64,000 nucleotides of DNA from Dysgonamonadaceae bacterium (GCA_031275735.1 JAISOJ010000048.1:1-64000); one strand, 5' to 3'; counted from the stretch's first letter, positions 7,619 to 17,155 are shown. The notes: a model not told the origin generated them from the sequence alone. A program made the numbers and translations.

Positions 7619-10600
7619 TCATAATTCATAATTCCCCATAAGTATTTTGGGTAAAGCGGAAAATGTGCGGAAATCCGCTTCACCCGGGCTTCCCGGATAC
7701 GGAACGTAAAAATGGGAGGGACGGTTGTAGGCGTTTCTCCAAAATAAAATGTATGCTATTTTATAATCTTTGATAGTATTGTAAACGGCGTCGGTAAAAT
7801 ACTCCGAATAAGGAATTTTCTCCATTCCGGTTTCCGTAATCGCCGGGATTTTTCCGGATTTTTCCGCATAAGCGGTTATTATATCCAAGTTGATCTTCAA
7901 GTTTTTTTTGTATTTTTCTATTTGTTGAAATATTTTTTTCGGTTGTTGTTTTTCGTTTTCACCGTTGGCGTAACAGTCGAATCCTACGATGTCCACATAA
8001 TCATCGCCCGGATAACGTTCCATGTATTCGCTGATGTTTTTTGTTTCGGAAGGAGAAAAAGCATATAAAAGGTTGTGTACGTTTCTTGTATCGCGGAGGT
8101 ATTTTACGGTTGTTATCCACAGTTGTTTGTATTCTTCCGGCGTTGATTGTTTGCTTCCCCACCAGAACCAGTCGCCGGAATGTTCATGGAACATGCGGAA
8201 TATTATAGGGAGCGAATTTCCTTCGTCGTCTTTTAAGTCGAGGAAGAAATCGGCAATCCGATCTAACCATCCCAAGTATTTTGCGTGATTTTCACCTCCA
8301 GGAAGCACCGATTTGACTACGTCGTTCCGCGTGCAGTCCCAGGCATTACGACCGGTTACAATATTATCGCTATGCCAACTGACGGTGTTAATAGATCCTC
8401 GGTTATGCCCTTCCTGCATATAACGTTTCATGTTTTCGAAATAAATAGAATCCAGGTTATATTCGCGGCCCCGTTCGATGTGTCCGATATCCCAACCGTT
8501 GACCGCCGGGTATTTTCCGGTAACGTCGTGTATATCCGATCGATTAGGTTCGTTGTACCAGTTGTGTCCGTAAGCCAATCCATCTTGGTGTCCAAGCATA
8601 ATACCTTTATCCAAAAGTCGGAGCAGGCGGCTGTGCAAGGCTCGTGTTTCGGGAGTTGCGTTCCGGTCGGCAGGAGCATGAAAAGCTTTTACGGTGAGGA
8701 TTGCGGTTTTCAAATCTTTGTTGTCGGAAGAAGAGCCGGTCATTATTTGGAATGTTCCCGGCTCAATCACCCAATGCATCTTTTTGTCTAAAAATCCTAA
8801 TTTGCCTGGAGTGAGGGTAAATTGCGCTGTTTTGGTTTCTCCCGGTCTTAAATATATCCGAATAAAGTCTTTCAGTTCTTTCACCGGACGGGTTACTGTG
8901 CTGTATTCGTCGCGGATGTATAGTTGCACGATTTCTACGCCCGGAAGCGATCCGGTATTGGTGACCGGAATGCTTACGGAAACGGTTTCGTTGTCTGTGA
9001 TTTCCATTTTATCTAATTGGATGTCGCCGTATTGATAGGTGGTATAGCTTAAGCCGTACCCAAACGGGAAGAGCGGCGTATTGGGGCTTTCTTTGTAACC
9101 GTGGAAATACTGCGAGGGTTTGTGATTGTAAACCATTTGTATTTGTCCGGCGTGCCGGGGAATGGTAACCGCCAATTTTGCCGATGGATTTACTTTTCCG
9201 TAAAGGATTTCGGCAATGGCTTGCCCACCGTACATGCCCGGTTCCCATGCGTTTATCAAAGCGTCAGCATGGGTTGCCGCCCATTCGACGCCCAGTGGTC
9301 GTCCGGATATAAGTATGACGATGGTCGGTTTTCCGGATGCTTTTACTTTTTGAATCAATTCTTCTTGCAAGCCGACTAAGTGAATGTCCGATCGGTCGGT
9401 ATCTTCGCCGCTGGTACGTTCGTTCCAACGGAAGCGCATCATGTATTCGCCGGCAACGACGATATTCAAATCGGCTTCCCGAGCTTTCGTAGCGGCTTCT
9501 TCTACTTTTGCAACGTCCATGTTGCGCGGGTCCCATCCTTGATTGATAAATGTGAGATTGGTGTTAGGCGCTATCATTTGCAACCCTTCCAGGACAGTGA
9601 TTACATTTTCTTCTTTTTGGAGACTCGACCAGTCGCCCAAAATATTCTGGTCGTCGGCATTGATGCCGGTAATCATTATTTTTTTGTATTTTTTTTCGTC
9701 TAAAGGCAGGATGCCGTTGTTGGTCAGTAAAACGATGCTGTTACGAGCCGCTTCCAATGCCGTTTTCCGGTGTTCGTCGCTTAGGCGGATTTTCATTGAT
9801 TTTTCCGGGTCGCAATAGGCATTTTCATCGAATAATCCCAACAGGAACTTGGCAGATAGAATGCGCCGTACCGATTGGTCGATTCGGGAGAGGGGAATCC
9901 GTCCTTCTTTCACTAGTTCGCCCACTTGCTCGTTCCAGTGAATACCATGCATGTGCATATCCATTCCTGCCATAATGCTTTGGTAAAAGGCTTCTTTCAG
10001 TGATGGGGCCGTATGGTGAACGTCGTAGAGGTGTTCGATATCCATCCAGTCGCTGACAACAAAGCCTTTGAAACCCCATTCTTTTCTCAAGACGTCTTCC
10101 ATCAACCATTCGTTTTCGTGCGCCGGCACGCCGTTTACTTCGTTGTGGGCAGTCATGAGAGAACCTCCTCCTGCATTAATTCCGGCTTTGAAGGGCGGGA
10201 AAAATATTTCCCGTAGGGTTCGTTCCGAGAGGTCGGCGGGAGCAGCATTTGCTCCGTTGACAGGTTCGCTTCCGGCTACAAAATGTTTGATGCAGGCTAA
10301 GACATTTTCGGAAGAAAAATTTCCTTGATATCCCCGCGTGGTTGCCGCTCCCATTAAGGAGACCAGATAGGGATCTTCGCCGAATGTTTCGCCAACTCGC
10401 CCCCAGCGGGGGTCGCGGGCGACTTCAACATTAGGGTTGAAAGTCCAATGCAGGTTCATAGCCCGCATTTCGCGTGCGGTTTGTTGAGCAATTTGGTAAG
10501 CCATTAGCGTGTCGAACGAGCAAGCCAGGCCGATATTGGTCGGATAGACGGTGTTGTCTGGCGCATTCGCATTTCCATGAATAGCGTCTATTCCAATGAT

Positions 10601-10984
10601 TAAAGGGATTTTGAGTCGGCTTTGCATGGCTAAATTTTGCAGATAGTTGGCCTCTTCAATGGTGATGACATGGAGAAAAGAGCCGATCAGTCCTTCTTTG
10701 GTCAGGCGTTCTATTTCTTCGGTAGATACGCCCGGATAAAAGGCGTTGGCGGTGTTATTTTTCAAATCTTCTTCCGTCATGTTCCGTTCGGCATTGCGAA
10801 TGTGTTCCAATCCGACGAACTGGTTCATTTGCCCGATTTTTTCTTCCAAGGTCATGCGGCTTAATAAATCTTCTACTCGCTTGTCAAGCGGCTGATTTTT
10901 ATCCTTGTAAACAGGATTATCTGCTCTTGAAATTTTCATACACGCTAATAAAGCTAAAAAAACAATTATTCCTTTTTTTATCAT
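7619..10984 (-). CDS. Fused GH3 beta-glycosidase and GH26 beta-mannanase
   Basis: 1121 residues. I start it at ATG 10984, which overlaps the upstream stop by one base (TAATG) and is followed by a signal peptide (IIVFLALLACMKISRA); the longer open frame upstream runs inside the esterase gene. Residues about 35-770 are a full GH3 enzyme: KHFVAGSEPVNG, the nucleophile Asp about 312 in FVVSDWMDI, the second domain, and a fibronectin-III-like domain ending near 765. Residues about 775-1118 are a complete GH26 domain: acid/base Glu about 934 in RMFHEHSGDWFWWG and nucleophile Glu about 1051 in ITETGME. So one secreted, probably periplasmic protein joins an exo-acting glucosidase- or mannosidase-like domain to a mannanase. 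I infer it trims glucomannan fragments and releases disaccharides for import. GH3 specificity cannot be read from the sequence. Confidence 0.93.
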   Translation of the reverse strand: MIKKGIIVFLALLACMKISRADNPVYKDKNQPLDKRVEDLLSRMTLEEKIGQMNQFVGLEHIRNAERNMTEEDLKNNTANAFYPGVSTEEIERLTKEGLIGSFLHVITIEEANYLQNLAMQSRLKIPLIIGIDAIHGNANAPDNTVYPTNIGLACSFDTLMAYQIAQQTAREMRAMNLHWTFNPNVEVARDPRWGRVGETFGEDPYLVSLMGAATTRGYQGNFSSENVLACIKHFVAGSEPVNGANAAPADLSERTLREIFFPPFKAGINAGGGSLMTAHNEVNGVPAHENEWLMEDVLRKEWGFKGFVVSDWMDIEHLYDVHHTAPSLKEAFYQSIMAGMDMHMHGIHWNEQVGELVKEGRIPLSRIDQSVRRILSAKFLLGLFDENAYCDPEKSMKIRLSDEHRKTALEAARNSIVLLTNNGILPLDEKKYKKIMITGINADDQNILGDWSSLQKEENVITVLEGLQMIAPNTNLTFINQGWDPRNMDVAKVEEAATKAREADLNIVVAGEYMMRFRWNERTSGEDTDRSDIHLVGLQEELIQKVKASGKPTIVILISGRPLGVEWAATHADALINAWEPGMYGGQAIAEILYGKVNPSAKLAVTIPRHAGQIQMVYNHKPSQYFHGYKESPNTPLFPFGYGLSYTTYQYGDIQLDKMEITDNETVSVSIPVTNTGSLPGVEIVQLYIRDEYSTVTRPVKELKDFIRIYLRPGETKTAQFTLTPGKLGFLDKKMHWVIEPGTFQIMTGSSSDNKDLKTAILTVKAFHAPADRNATPETRALHSRLLRLLDKGIMLGHQDGLAYGHNWYNEPNRSDIHDVTGKYPAVNGWDIGHIERGREYNLDSIYFENMKRYMQEGHNRGSINTVSWHSDNIVTGRNAWDCTRNDVVKSVLPGGENHAKYLGWLDRIADFFLDLKDDEGNSLPIIFRMFHEHSGDWFWWGSKQSTPEEYKQLWITTVKYLRDTRNVHNLLYAFSPSETKNISEYMERYPGDDYVDIVGFDCYANGENEKQQPKKIFQQIEKYKKNLKINLDIITAYAEKSGKIPAITETGMEKIPYSEYFTDAVYNTIKDYKIAYILFWRNAYNRPSHFYVPYPGSPGEADFRTFSALPKILMGNYEL

Positions 10985-12246
10985 TATTCCAGTATTTTTT
11001 GATAGAATTGGTATCGGATTTCCCACCAGGAAGCAGGCACATCGTGTCCCTGATCGGGGAAAATATAATATTGTTTTTCCGAATTTATCCGGTTGTATCC
11101 GGCAAAATTGGTGTGCGGGGGGCAAACTTCGTCTTGCAATCCGACAGCCATAATAACAGGGCATTGGATTTGCGGCGCCAGATTTTTAATGTCAAAATAG
11201 CTCAATACTTCGTAGATATGGTCCCAAGTAACGGAAGGATTTTCTTTCCGGTAGTTTTCAAAATCTACTCTGGGCCAATGGACGATTTTGAAATAGTCTT
11301 TGTAGTCGGAAAGGAAGGGGATGAAAGGCGCAGCAGCTTTAATTCGATGGTCTAAAGCGCAGGCGGCTAAAGTGAAAGCGCCTCCTTGGCTTCCGCCTTC
11401 GGCGACGATTTTTTCCGTATCTATTTCCGGGCGGGAGGATACGAAGTCGATGGCGCGCACCAAGTCCATGAAAGCGCCGCGGTAATAGTATGTTTCTTTG
11501 CTTTCCAATCCGTATGTAATCCATTTGCCGTATTTGTTTCCGGCTTCCAATAGTCCTTGCCCGCGTGTGGAGAGGACAAATTCAGCGAAACCGGGATTGT
11601 TGTCCGGATTAGGAATCCAAGGTTTGGAACCGTAACCCATGTAGGAAATGATGACGGGGTGTTTTCCTTTTTTGACAGGAACAACGTAGTATCCTTCAAT
11701 GGTTTCGTTACCAAAGGATTTCATTTTTACGTGATACACTTTTCTGATCTTGGAGGAGGATTTTTTCAATTCGGACAGTTGGTACTCCGGTTTTACCTGG
11801 TCTAATTCTTTTCGGGTACTGTCCCAAAATGATTGAAAATCGGGTTGGGCATCCCCCGGAGAGATAATCTTTTCGGGTTCATAGCCGATGTTGAATTTTT
11901 TTTCTTCACTTTTTTGTCCGTTTGTTTCCTGGTAGATGCAGCAACGGTAGAAACCCGGCGCAGGGAAAGCGAATGTGAAAGTTGTTTGAATAGAGTCATT
12001 TGCATATATTTTAATTTGTTGTGAAAAAGAATATACCGGCAGATAGTCGTCGGAAGTAATGTCCAGATGAATTTGCGATGCAATTGATTGGTTTGTCTGG
12101 TTTTGTAGGACAACTGCAATTGTTCCTTTTTCATCTCCGTAAAATACCCAGTTGTCCCGGATATGGAAAGACAGATCCGGAAAGTTATCTGCCTGTACTA
12201 CAACAGACAGACTGCATAGAAAATAGATTAAAATCGTTTTTTTCAT
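10984..12246 (-). CDS. CE7-type acetyl esterase (AXE1 family), secreted
   Basis: 420 residues with a signal peptide (ILIYFLCSLSVVVQA). A beta-sandwich-like N-terminal region of about 120 residues precedes an alpha/beta-hydrolase of the acetyl xylan esterase/cephalosporin deacetylase family (CE7). The catalytic triad is visible: Ser about 286 in EGGSQGGA, Asp about 372 in GLQDEVCPP and His about 401 in DQGHDVP. The RGQG motif (STRGQG) typical of CE7 is present. In this operon the most likely role is removing acetyl groups from acetylated gluco- or galactomannan so that the GH26 and GH5 enzymes can cut; this is inferred from context. The stop overlaps the start of the GH3-GH26 gene, indicating translational coupling. 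Confidence 0.9.
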   Translation of the reverse strand: MKKTILIYFLCSLSVVVQADNFPDLSFHIRDNWVFYGDEKGTIAVVLQNQTNQSIASQIHLDITSDDYLPVYSFSQQIKIYANDSIQTTFTFAFPAPGFYRCCIYQETNGQKSEEKKFNIGYEPEKIISPGDAQPDFQSFWDSTRKELDQVKPEYQLSELKKSSSKIRKVYHVKMKSFGNETIEGYYVVPVKKGKHPVIISYMGYGSKPWIPNPDNNPGFAEFVLSTRGQGLLEAGNKYGKWITYGLESKETYYYRGAFMDLVRAIDFVSSRPEIDTEKIVAEGGSQGGAFTLAACALDHRIKAAAPFIPFLSDYKDYFKIVHWPRVDFENYRKENPSVTWDHIYEVLSYFDIKNLAPQIQCPVIMAVGLQDEVCPPHTNFAGYNRINSEKQYYIFPDQGHDVPASWWEIRYQFYQKILE

Positions 12247-12276
12247 TTCAATTGTTTTTATTAATAAAATGTATCT

Positions 12277-13287
12277 TCAATTTTCTCTCATTATTTTTCT
12301 GATTTGAAGCCCCCATTCTTTCAGGTCATTGTCCGTCCAGTTACTTGCGGGCGAAGCTGGGGATTTTATCATGGAGCAAGTTTCGTCTTTGTCTGAAATC
12401 GACCAGGCTACCCAGCTCAGTCGGTGTTCATCCATCCATTGCAGCCAACTACTCCATTCCATTTGGTCGATAAGTCCGTCGCCAGAGGCTTCCATGCCGG
12501 CGCATTCCGATACGAAAAGGGGTAAGCCTTTTGAGAGGGCATAAGCGGCTTTGTTGCGCAAATCCTGTTTATGGGTGGCGGCGTAGAAATGAAGGGTGTA
12601 CATGATGTTGTCGTAACCGGTAATCGGGTCGTCGGCGACAATGTGTACATCCTGATCCCAATGCGGACTACCGACGAGAATGATGTTGTCTTTGTCAATG
12701 GAACGAATGGTCTTAATAATCTCTATGGAATAGGCTTTTACGTCCGGCCAAGGCATATCGTCCCACGGTTCGTTGAATATTTCGTAAAAGATATTCGGCG
12801 TGTCTTTGTATTTAGTGGCGATTTGGGTGAAAAATGTTTTTGCTTCTTCGAGGTGAATGTAATGTGCGTGCCAATCGATGATTGCATACATATCGTTTTC
12901 AATCGCCGCATCAATTACCGTTGTCAGGCATTGCATCGCTTTTTCCGGTTGCCGCAGGTAAGCTCCATCCGGTTCAACGCCGATAGCTGCCCGGAGGAGG
13001 TTCGGTTTCCAGTCTTTTTTCAGCCATTCTACTGTTTCTTTGGCGTAAAAACGCGGCCACCATTGATGCCATCCTAGACTCACGCCGCGCAGAACAATTG
13101 TGTCTCCGTTCCGGTCGGTTAATGAAGCGCCTTTTACCGCTAATTGACCATGTTTGCCCACGAAAGTAGTATCGACGTCCTGTTCTGCCGGATGGTTGTT
13201 TGCTCTTTCGCAGGCGAAAACGGAAATTGTGAGCAGGCAAGCAAACAATAGATTTTTTTTCCGGTTTTTTGTTTTTTCTGATTTCAT
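12277..13287 (-). CDS. GH5 family endo-beta-mannanase/glucanase, lipoprotein
   Basis: 336 residues from ATG 13287, eight bases after the upstream stop; the frame is open further upstream but that part overlaps the GH26 gene. The start gives a lipoprotein signal ending SVFAC (Cys about 26), so the enzyme is membrane-anchored. The single GH5 (beta/alpha)8 domain shows LRGVSLGWHQWW, the acid/base Glu about 173 in YEIFNEPWD, the HF motif in YTLHFYAATHK, and the nucleophile Glu about 261 in LFVSECAGME. By domain it could cut mannan, glucomannan or beta-glucan; neighbours favour a mannan or glucomannan backbone. The closest architecture in memory is the short, bacterial single-domain GH5 type used for cellulose- or mannan-like chains. 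Confidence 0.88.
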   Translation of the reverse strand: MKSEKTKNRKKNLLFACLLTISVFACERANNHPAEQDVDTTFVGKHGQLAVKGASLTDRNGDTIVLRGVSLGWHQWWPRFYAKETVEWLKKDWKPNLLRAAIGVEPDGAYLRQPEKAMQCLTTVIDAAIENDMYAIIDWHAHYIHLEEAKTFFTQIATKYKDTPNIFYEIFNEPWDDMPWPDVKAYSIEIIKTIRSIDKDNIILVGSPHWDQDVHIVADDPITGYDNIMYTLHFYAATHKQDLRNKAAYALSKGLPLFVSECAGMEASGDGLIDQMEWSSWLQWMDEHRLSWVAWSISDKDETCSMIKSPASPASNWTDNDLKEWGLQIRKIMREN

Positions 13288-13295
13288 TTTACTTG

Positions 13296-14660
13296 TTATT
13301 TTAGTGATGGTATTTCGCCGCGTGAAATTACTTTTTCGTTGGCGAAAGCGTTTTTCCAATAGGCGGCGTTTGCATGTTGATGCGCTTCACTGTTGAAAGC
13401 GCTTCCGGAAAGGTTATTTGTTCTTTCGTAATCGTACCACGACATAAACCACGACCACGTAGCGCCGGCGTTCCACTGTTCGGTAATTCCGGCCACGTTT
13501 CCACATTCGCTGAGGGCGATTATTTTATGGGGGAAACGGTTTTTCAATGCGTTGTATTCTTGCAACATTCCGCGGGCTTCCGGTTTGTTGTACATATCCC
13601 GTCCGATGATATCCACATATTCGTCGCCGGGATACCAATCATTGTCGTTGAGTTCGGCTGTCCAGACCCAAATCAGGTTGTTCAATCCTTTTTCCTGAAA
13701 GAAGTCGAACATGATTTTCCAAAGCTCTTTGCAAGGTTGAGCGCCTTTTGCGCCCCACCAAAACCATCCTCCGGCGGCTTCGTGCAGGGGTCGCCAGATG
13801 ACGGGTATATTTTTTTGTTTCAAAAGTAAAAGGTTATTGCTTATTTTTTCCAAATCGGCTTTGATTACGCCGTTTTCGTAAGTTCCTTCCCGAACGGCTT
13901 TGGAAATATCGAACGAAGTTTTGTCCGTATAAAACTCATAATTGTTGCTTCCCTGACCGACAGGTACATTCCAGTGCCACATAGCGGCGACTATTCCGTT
14001 GTTGTTCCACCAGTCTTCCACGACTTGGGTATTTTCGTAATTAATCCAGTTGGCAGGAGAGGCGTAGAGGTGGATGTAATCGAAAGCGTTCAGGGCAGGG
14101 TATTTCCCTGTGTGATGATAGACCCATTCGGCCTCGTTGGTATTCCAGTTGACGTTGGCAACTGTACCGGAAATGATTTTTTTTCCATGATTTTCTTTCA
14201 GGAAATTGTATAGTTTTACGGCTTCGGGGGAAGGGGTTTTTGTTACTAAGGCGCTGACTTCCACCGGCGGTAAAGCGTCTGTGGTAAAAGTCAGGGAAAA
14301 CGGTTCGGGATTCAATTTACCGGGCAAGGCTTTTATGGAATTTTTTTCCAGTATGAGCGTGTATTCCGTTTTTTCGTCCAATCGATCCAAATATACGGTC
14401 AATGTATTTTCCGAAGCAATCGCTTCCTCGACATCAGTTCCGTTCAACTTCATTTTTGTTTCATCAATGACGGTAATTTTCCTGTCGAAAGTAAAAACGA
14501 CGCTATCGGTCTGCGGCGAAACCACAGCGTTGTTTGCCGGAACAGTTGAAACTAATGCCGCTACGGATTCCTCCTCAAGGAGATCGTTGTTGTCTTTGTC
14601 GTCGCAGGCAAAAAAGAGCGGCGCAATAAATCCTACTATGAATAATAATTTATAGTTCAT
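13296..14660 (-). CDS. GH26 endo-beta-1,4-mannanase lipoprotein with Ig-like domain
   Basis: 454 residues. The lipoprotein signal ends FFAC (Cys 19). Residues about 33-130 form a Big_5-type Ig-like domain (VPANNAVVSPQTD, KTEYTLILEKNSIKAL). Residues about 145-450 are GH26: HHTGKYPALNAFDYIH, acid/base Glu about 294 in WRPLHEAAGGWFWWG, YPGDEYVDIIGRDMY, and nucleophile Glu about 385 in IALSECGN. Acidic residues after the lipid-anchored Cys (DDKDNND) fit surface-exported lipoproteins of Bacteroidetes, so this is probably the outer-surface mannanase that makes the first cuts. It is the first enzyme gene after the terminator-like hairpin at 14735-14765. Confidence 0.93.
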   Translation of the reverse strand: MNYKLLFIVGFIAPLFFACDDKDNNDLLEEESVAALVSTVPANNAVVSPQTDSVVFTFDRKITVIDETKMKLNGTDVEEAIASENTLTVYLDRLDEKTEYTLILEKNSIKALPGKLNPEPFSLTFTTDALPPVEVSALVTKTPSPEAVKLYNFLKENHGKKIISGTVANVNWNTNEAEWVYHHTGKYPALNAFDYIHLYASPANWINYENTQVVEDWWNNNGIVAAMWHWNVPVGQGSNNYEFYTDKTSFDISKAVREGTYENGVIKADLEKISNNLLLLKQKNIPVIWRPLHEAAGGWFWWGAKGAQPCKELWKIMFDFFQEKGLNNLIWVWTAELNDNDWYPGDEYVDIIGRDMYNKPEARGMLQEYNALKNRFPHKIIALSECGNVAGITEQWNAGATWSWFMSWYDYERTNNLSGSAFNSEAHQHANAAYWKNAFANEKVISRGEIPSLK

Positions 14661-14734
14661 GTTGGTTTTACAATCTTACAGATTGTGTTTCCTTATCGTT
14701 TTGTTTTTAATTGATTTTTATGAACGATTGAAAA

Positions 14735-14765
14735 ACAAGGGCAAAGCTTTACACTTCACCCTTGT
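14735..14765 (-). terminator. Hairpin with U-run inside the PUL operon
   Basis: On the leftward transcript a 12-bp stem (ACAAGGGTGAAG pairing CTTTGCCCTTGT, two G-U pairs) with a 7-base loop is followed by UUUUU. It starts 18 bases after the stop of the IPT/TIG protein gene and lies 75 bases before the GH26 start. It has the form of an intrinsic terminator and could limit read-through from the susCD/binding genes into the enzyme genes. Confidence 0.65.
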
Positions 14766-14782
14766 CGTTTGTTTTTTCTTTG

Positions 14783-17137
14783 TTAATTAATTAATGTTAC
14801 CTTTGAAACGATCATGTTCTGACCTCCGAAAATGATAGCCGTTGTTGACCAGCCGTCACTGACGTTTAATATTACATCCAGAATGGCTTGTGTCAATACA
14901 ATTTCGTAGGTAGTACCGTCTGCCGGTACACTTACAGATCCCCATTGTGGATCAAAATTCGGATCGTCGGGGATAGCTACTTTGCTCCAAGCGGCATCTT
15001 GCAATGCAAATTGCGGATTTTCCGCAGTTGCTGTATAATAGAGTTTCAGTATTGTACCGGCTCTAACTCCCTCAAACGATTCTTTATATATACGCAAGGT
15101 ATTCGCCCAATTTCCAAAATCGACCGTTTCTTCCGAAATTACCGTTTCAGCCGGCGCACTTCCTGTGAAGATGGATACTTTAGAAACAATTGCGCCTGCT
15201 CCGGTCAACAGTATGGCCGATTGACTCCAACCATCGGAAACCTCCAAAATCGTATGGAGAATATCGGCAGTAAGAACAAATTCTACTTCTGTTGTGCCTT
15301 CGGGAAGGCTTACCGTACCCCATTGCGGATCAAAATTCGGATGGTCGATCGTTAATTTTGTCCAATTGGCATCGCTAAATGCGATAGAAGCGTCGGAAGC
15401 TATGGTTGATAGAGTCACTTTCATTTTGGAACCTGCCGGGACATTTTCGAAATATTCTTTGTTCAAACGTACCGGTTCGCCCCAGTTCAATTCATAAAGT
15501 CCTTCCCAAATGACTGTTTCGATAATGCCAGCACCTATTACCGGAATGGTATAAACGGCTTCTCCGTTGGAGGAAACAAGTTTCAGTTCGGTGTTGCCGC
15601 GGGCATTGTTGGGAATGGCAATGTACAATTTCGGCGCGTCGAGGATATATTTCGCTGAAATGCCGTTTATTTGTACATCGGTTAATTTATCGCCGTTTTC
15701 AATTTCAAGACTTAATGCGCTCCCTGCGTGAATTTCAGCTTTTGGCCCCGGCGGGTTGGGTATGTATGCAAAAAGGGGCGCTGTTATTTCCAATGTGGAT
15801 TCTACGGTTTCGCCGTTTGCCATAGTCAGGACAAATTTTCCCGAAACGGCATTCAACGGAACGGTTACAGTCAAGTTGTCCGGTGCGGAAGGCGCAACTT
15901 CTACTATAACGCTATCGGTTACAGTTGTGAAGGTTACGGCAACGACTAAGTCCAGATTGCGGCCTTGCAAGACGACGTCGGAACCTCCTGGTGCTGGTTT
16001 CGGGCTATAGGAAACGAGGTCGGGTTTCTGCGTCACAATGGCAAGTGGAACGGTTTTACCGCTTGCTGTGTTTAGTTGCAACTCGCCGCTTGTAGCTTTT
16101 TCGGGCATCTTCACTTTGATTTCGGTGGCGGATTGGGAACTTGGGGCCACAGCTTCGTCTACTCCGGGGAATTGGATCGTGGTTACCAGTTCCAAATTTA
16201 TACCTGTAATTGTGATTTCATCGCCGTCCCGCAGTTCTTCGCTGGGCGTGATTTTCAATTGGGCAGGCATTGCAACGCCTATATTCGCAATTACTACTTG
16301 TACTCCTGAAGCAGGTATCATCACGATTGCGCCATCGCTTACGTCGTTGGGGAGCGTAAATTTAAGCGCATCGTTTTCTACCGTAAAAGGCGTTTCGGTA
16401 CCGTTAGGCATTGCTACTTTCACTACCAAATCCAGGTCTTTACCTGCTGTGGCAATCTCTTCACCGGGTTTTTTGTCCGTTAAGTCCAAGACTTCGTTCA
16501 CCGATGGGAGTACTACTTGCAAAGGCTCCAACGTTTGATATTCGAGCGGAATAGGATCGTTATTCGCCAAAATAACAATACCGGTTTGCGCTTCTGCCGG
16601 AAGTGCAAGCTCAATTTTGGTGCGTTCCCATTTTATAAAATCTTTCCCTTCTATCTCTACTTTATCCGAAAAAATAACTTTTTCTATCAAGTTGAAATAA
16701 TTACCTTCGATAGTTAAAACTTGACCGGCTTTGATGGGTTGGGGAGTCATCTTGGTAATTTCAATCGGCTCTGAAATAGTTAATGAATCTTTCGAACTCA
16801 ATTCGAGATTATTGGGCCCAATCAGTTTAATGATTCCCGCTACGGTTTCCTGCGGAACAAGCACTTTGATTAACTTGCCGTCAATAACTTCAATATCGGT
16901 AATTTCAATATTGTTTGGCAGAATTACTTTGGTAATTTTGTCCAGGTTTGTACCTGCGAAACTTAATCTTTGTCCGCGTAAAGCCGGATTCGGACCGAAT
17001 GCTTTTAATGTTATTTCTTTACTACTCAACGAATTGGTGTCAAACTCTTCGTTTTCGCAAGCCGAAAAAATAAAAGCCGAACAAAATACGACAAGAAGTA
17101 TTTTCTGAATATTTGATATTAAATTTTTCTTATTCAT
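14783..17137 (-). CDS. Surface glycan-binding lipoprotein with IPT/TIG repeats and duplicated C-terminal module
   Basis: 784 residues. The signal peptide ends in a lipobox IFSAC (Cys about 27). About six Ig-like IPT/TIG units of 75-85 residues follow; each has the pattern P-x-x-G-x-x-(hydrophobic)-x-G-x-x-L-x-x-(hydrophobic)-x-x-V, for example RGQRLSFAGTNLDKI, AGQVLTIEGNYFNLI, DGDEITITGINLELV and GGSDVVLQGRNLDLV. The last about 240 residues are two copies of a 120-residue module, each with W followed by NFDPQWG(S/T)VS, then ILDVILNVSDGWS or ILHTILEVSDGWS. The tandem aromatic-rich modules look like the ligand-binding part and the IPT units like a spacer that lifts them off the surface; this is inference from form. 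It follows susC, susD and a second binding protein in the operon, the usual place for SusE/F-like proteins. Confidence 0.85.
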   Translation of the reverse strand: MNKKNLISNIQKILLVVFCSAFIFSACENEEFDTNSLSSKEITLKAFGPNPALRGQRLSFAGTNLDKITKVILPNNIEITDIEVIDGKLIKVLVPQETVAGIIKLIGPNNLELSSKDSLTISEPIEITKMTPQPIKAGQVLTIEGNYFNLIEKVIFSDKVEIEGKDFIKWERTKIELALPAEAQTGIVILANNDPIPLEYQTLEPLQVVLPSVNEVLDLTDKKPGEEIATAGKDLDLVVKVAMPNGTETPFTVENDALKFTLPNDVSDGAIVMIPASGVQVVIANIGVAMPAQLKITPSEELRDGDEITITGINLELVTTIQFPGVDEAVAPSSQSATEIKVKMPEKATSGELQLNTASGKTVPLAIVTQKPDLVSYSPKPAPGGSDVVLQGRNLDLVVAVTFTTVTDSVIVEVAPSAPDNLTVTVPLNAVSGKFVLTMANGETVESTLEITAPLFAYIPNPPGPKAEIHAGSALSLEIENGDKLTDVQINGISAKYILDAPKLYIAIPNNARGNTELKLVSSNGEAVYTIPVIGAGIIETVIWEGLYELNWGEPVRLNKEYFENVPAGSKMKVTLSTIASDASIAFSDANWTKLTIDHPNFDPQWGTVSLPEGTTEVEFVLTADILHTILEVSDGWSQSAILLTGAGAIVSKVSIFTGSAPAETVISEETVDFGNWANTLRIYKESFEGVRAGTILKLYYTATAENPQFALQDAAWSKVAIPDDPNFDPQWGSVSVPADGTTYEIVLTQAILDVILNVSDGWSTTAIIFGGQNMIVSKVTLIN

Positions 17138-17155
17138 GATTGTAATTATTTGTAA

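Noticed and set aside
10985-11164. Sixty extra codons at the start of the GH3-GH26 frame
   Set aside because: They lie inside the esterase gene; the signal peptide begins at ATG 10984 with a TAATG overlap, so the longer start is not used.
12571-13077. 168-codon rightward frame opposite the GH5 gene
   Set aside because: Antisense shadow of a gene with both catalytic motifs intact.
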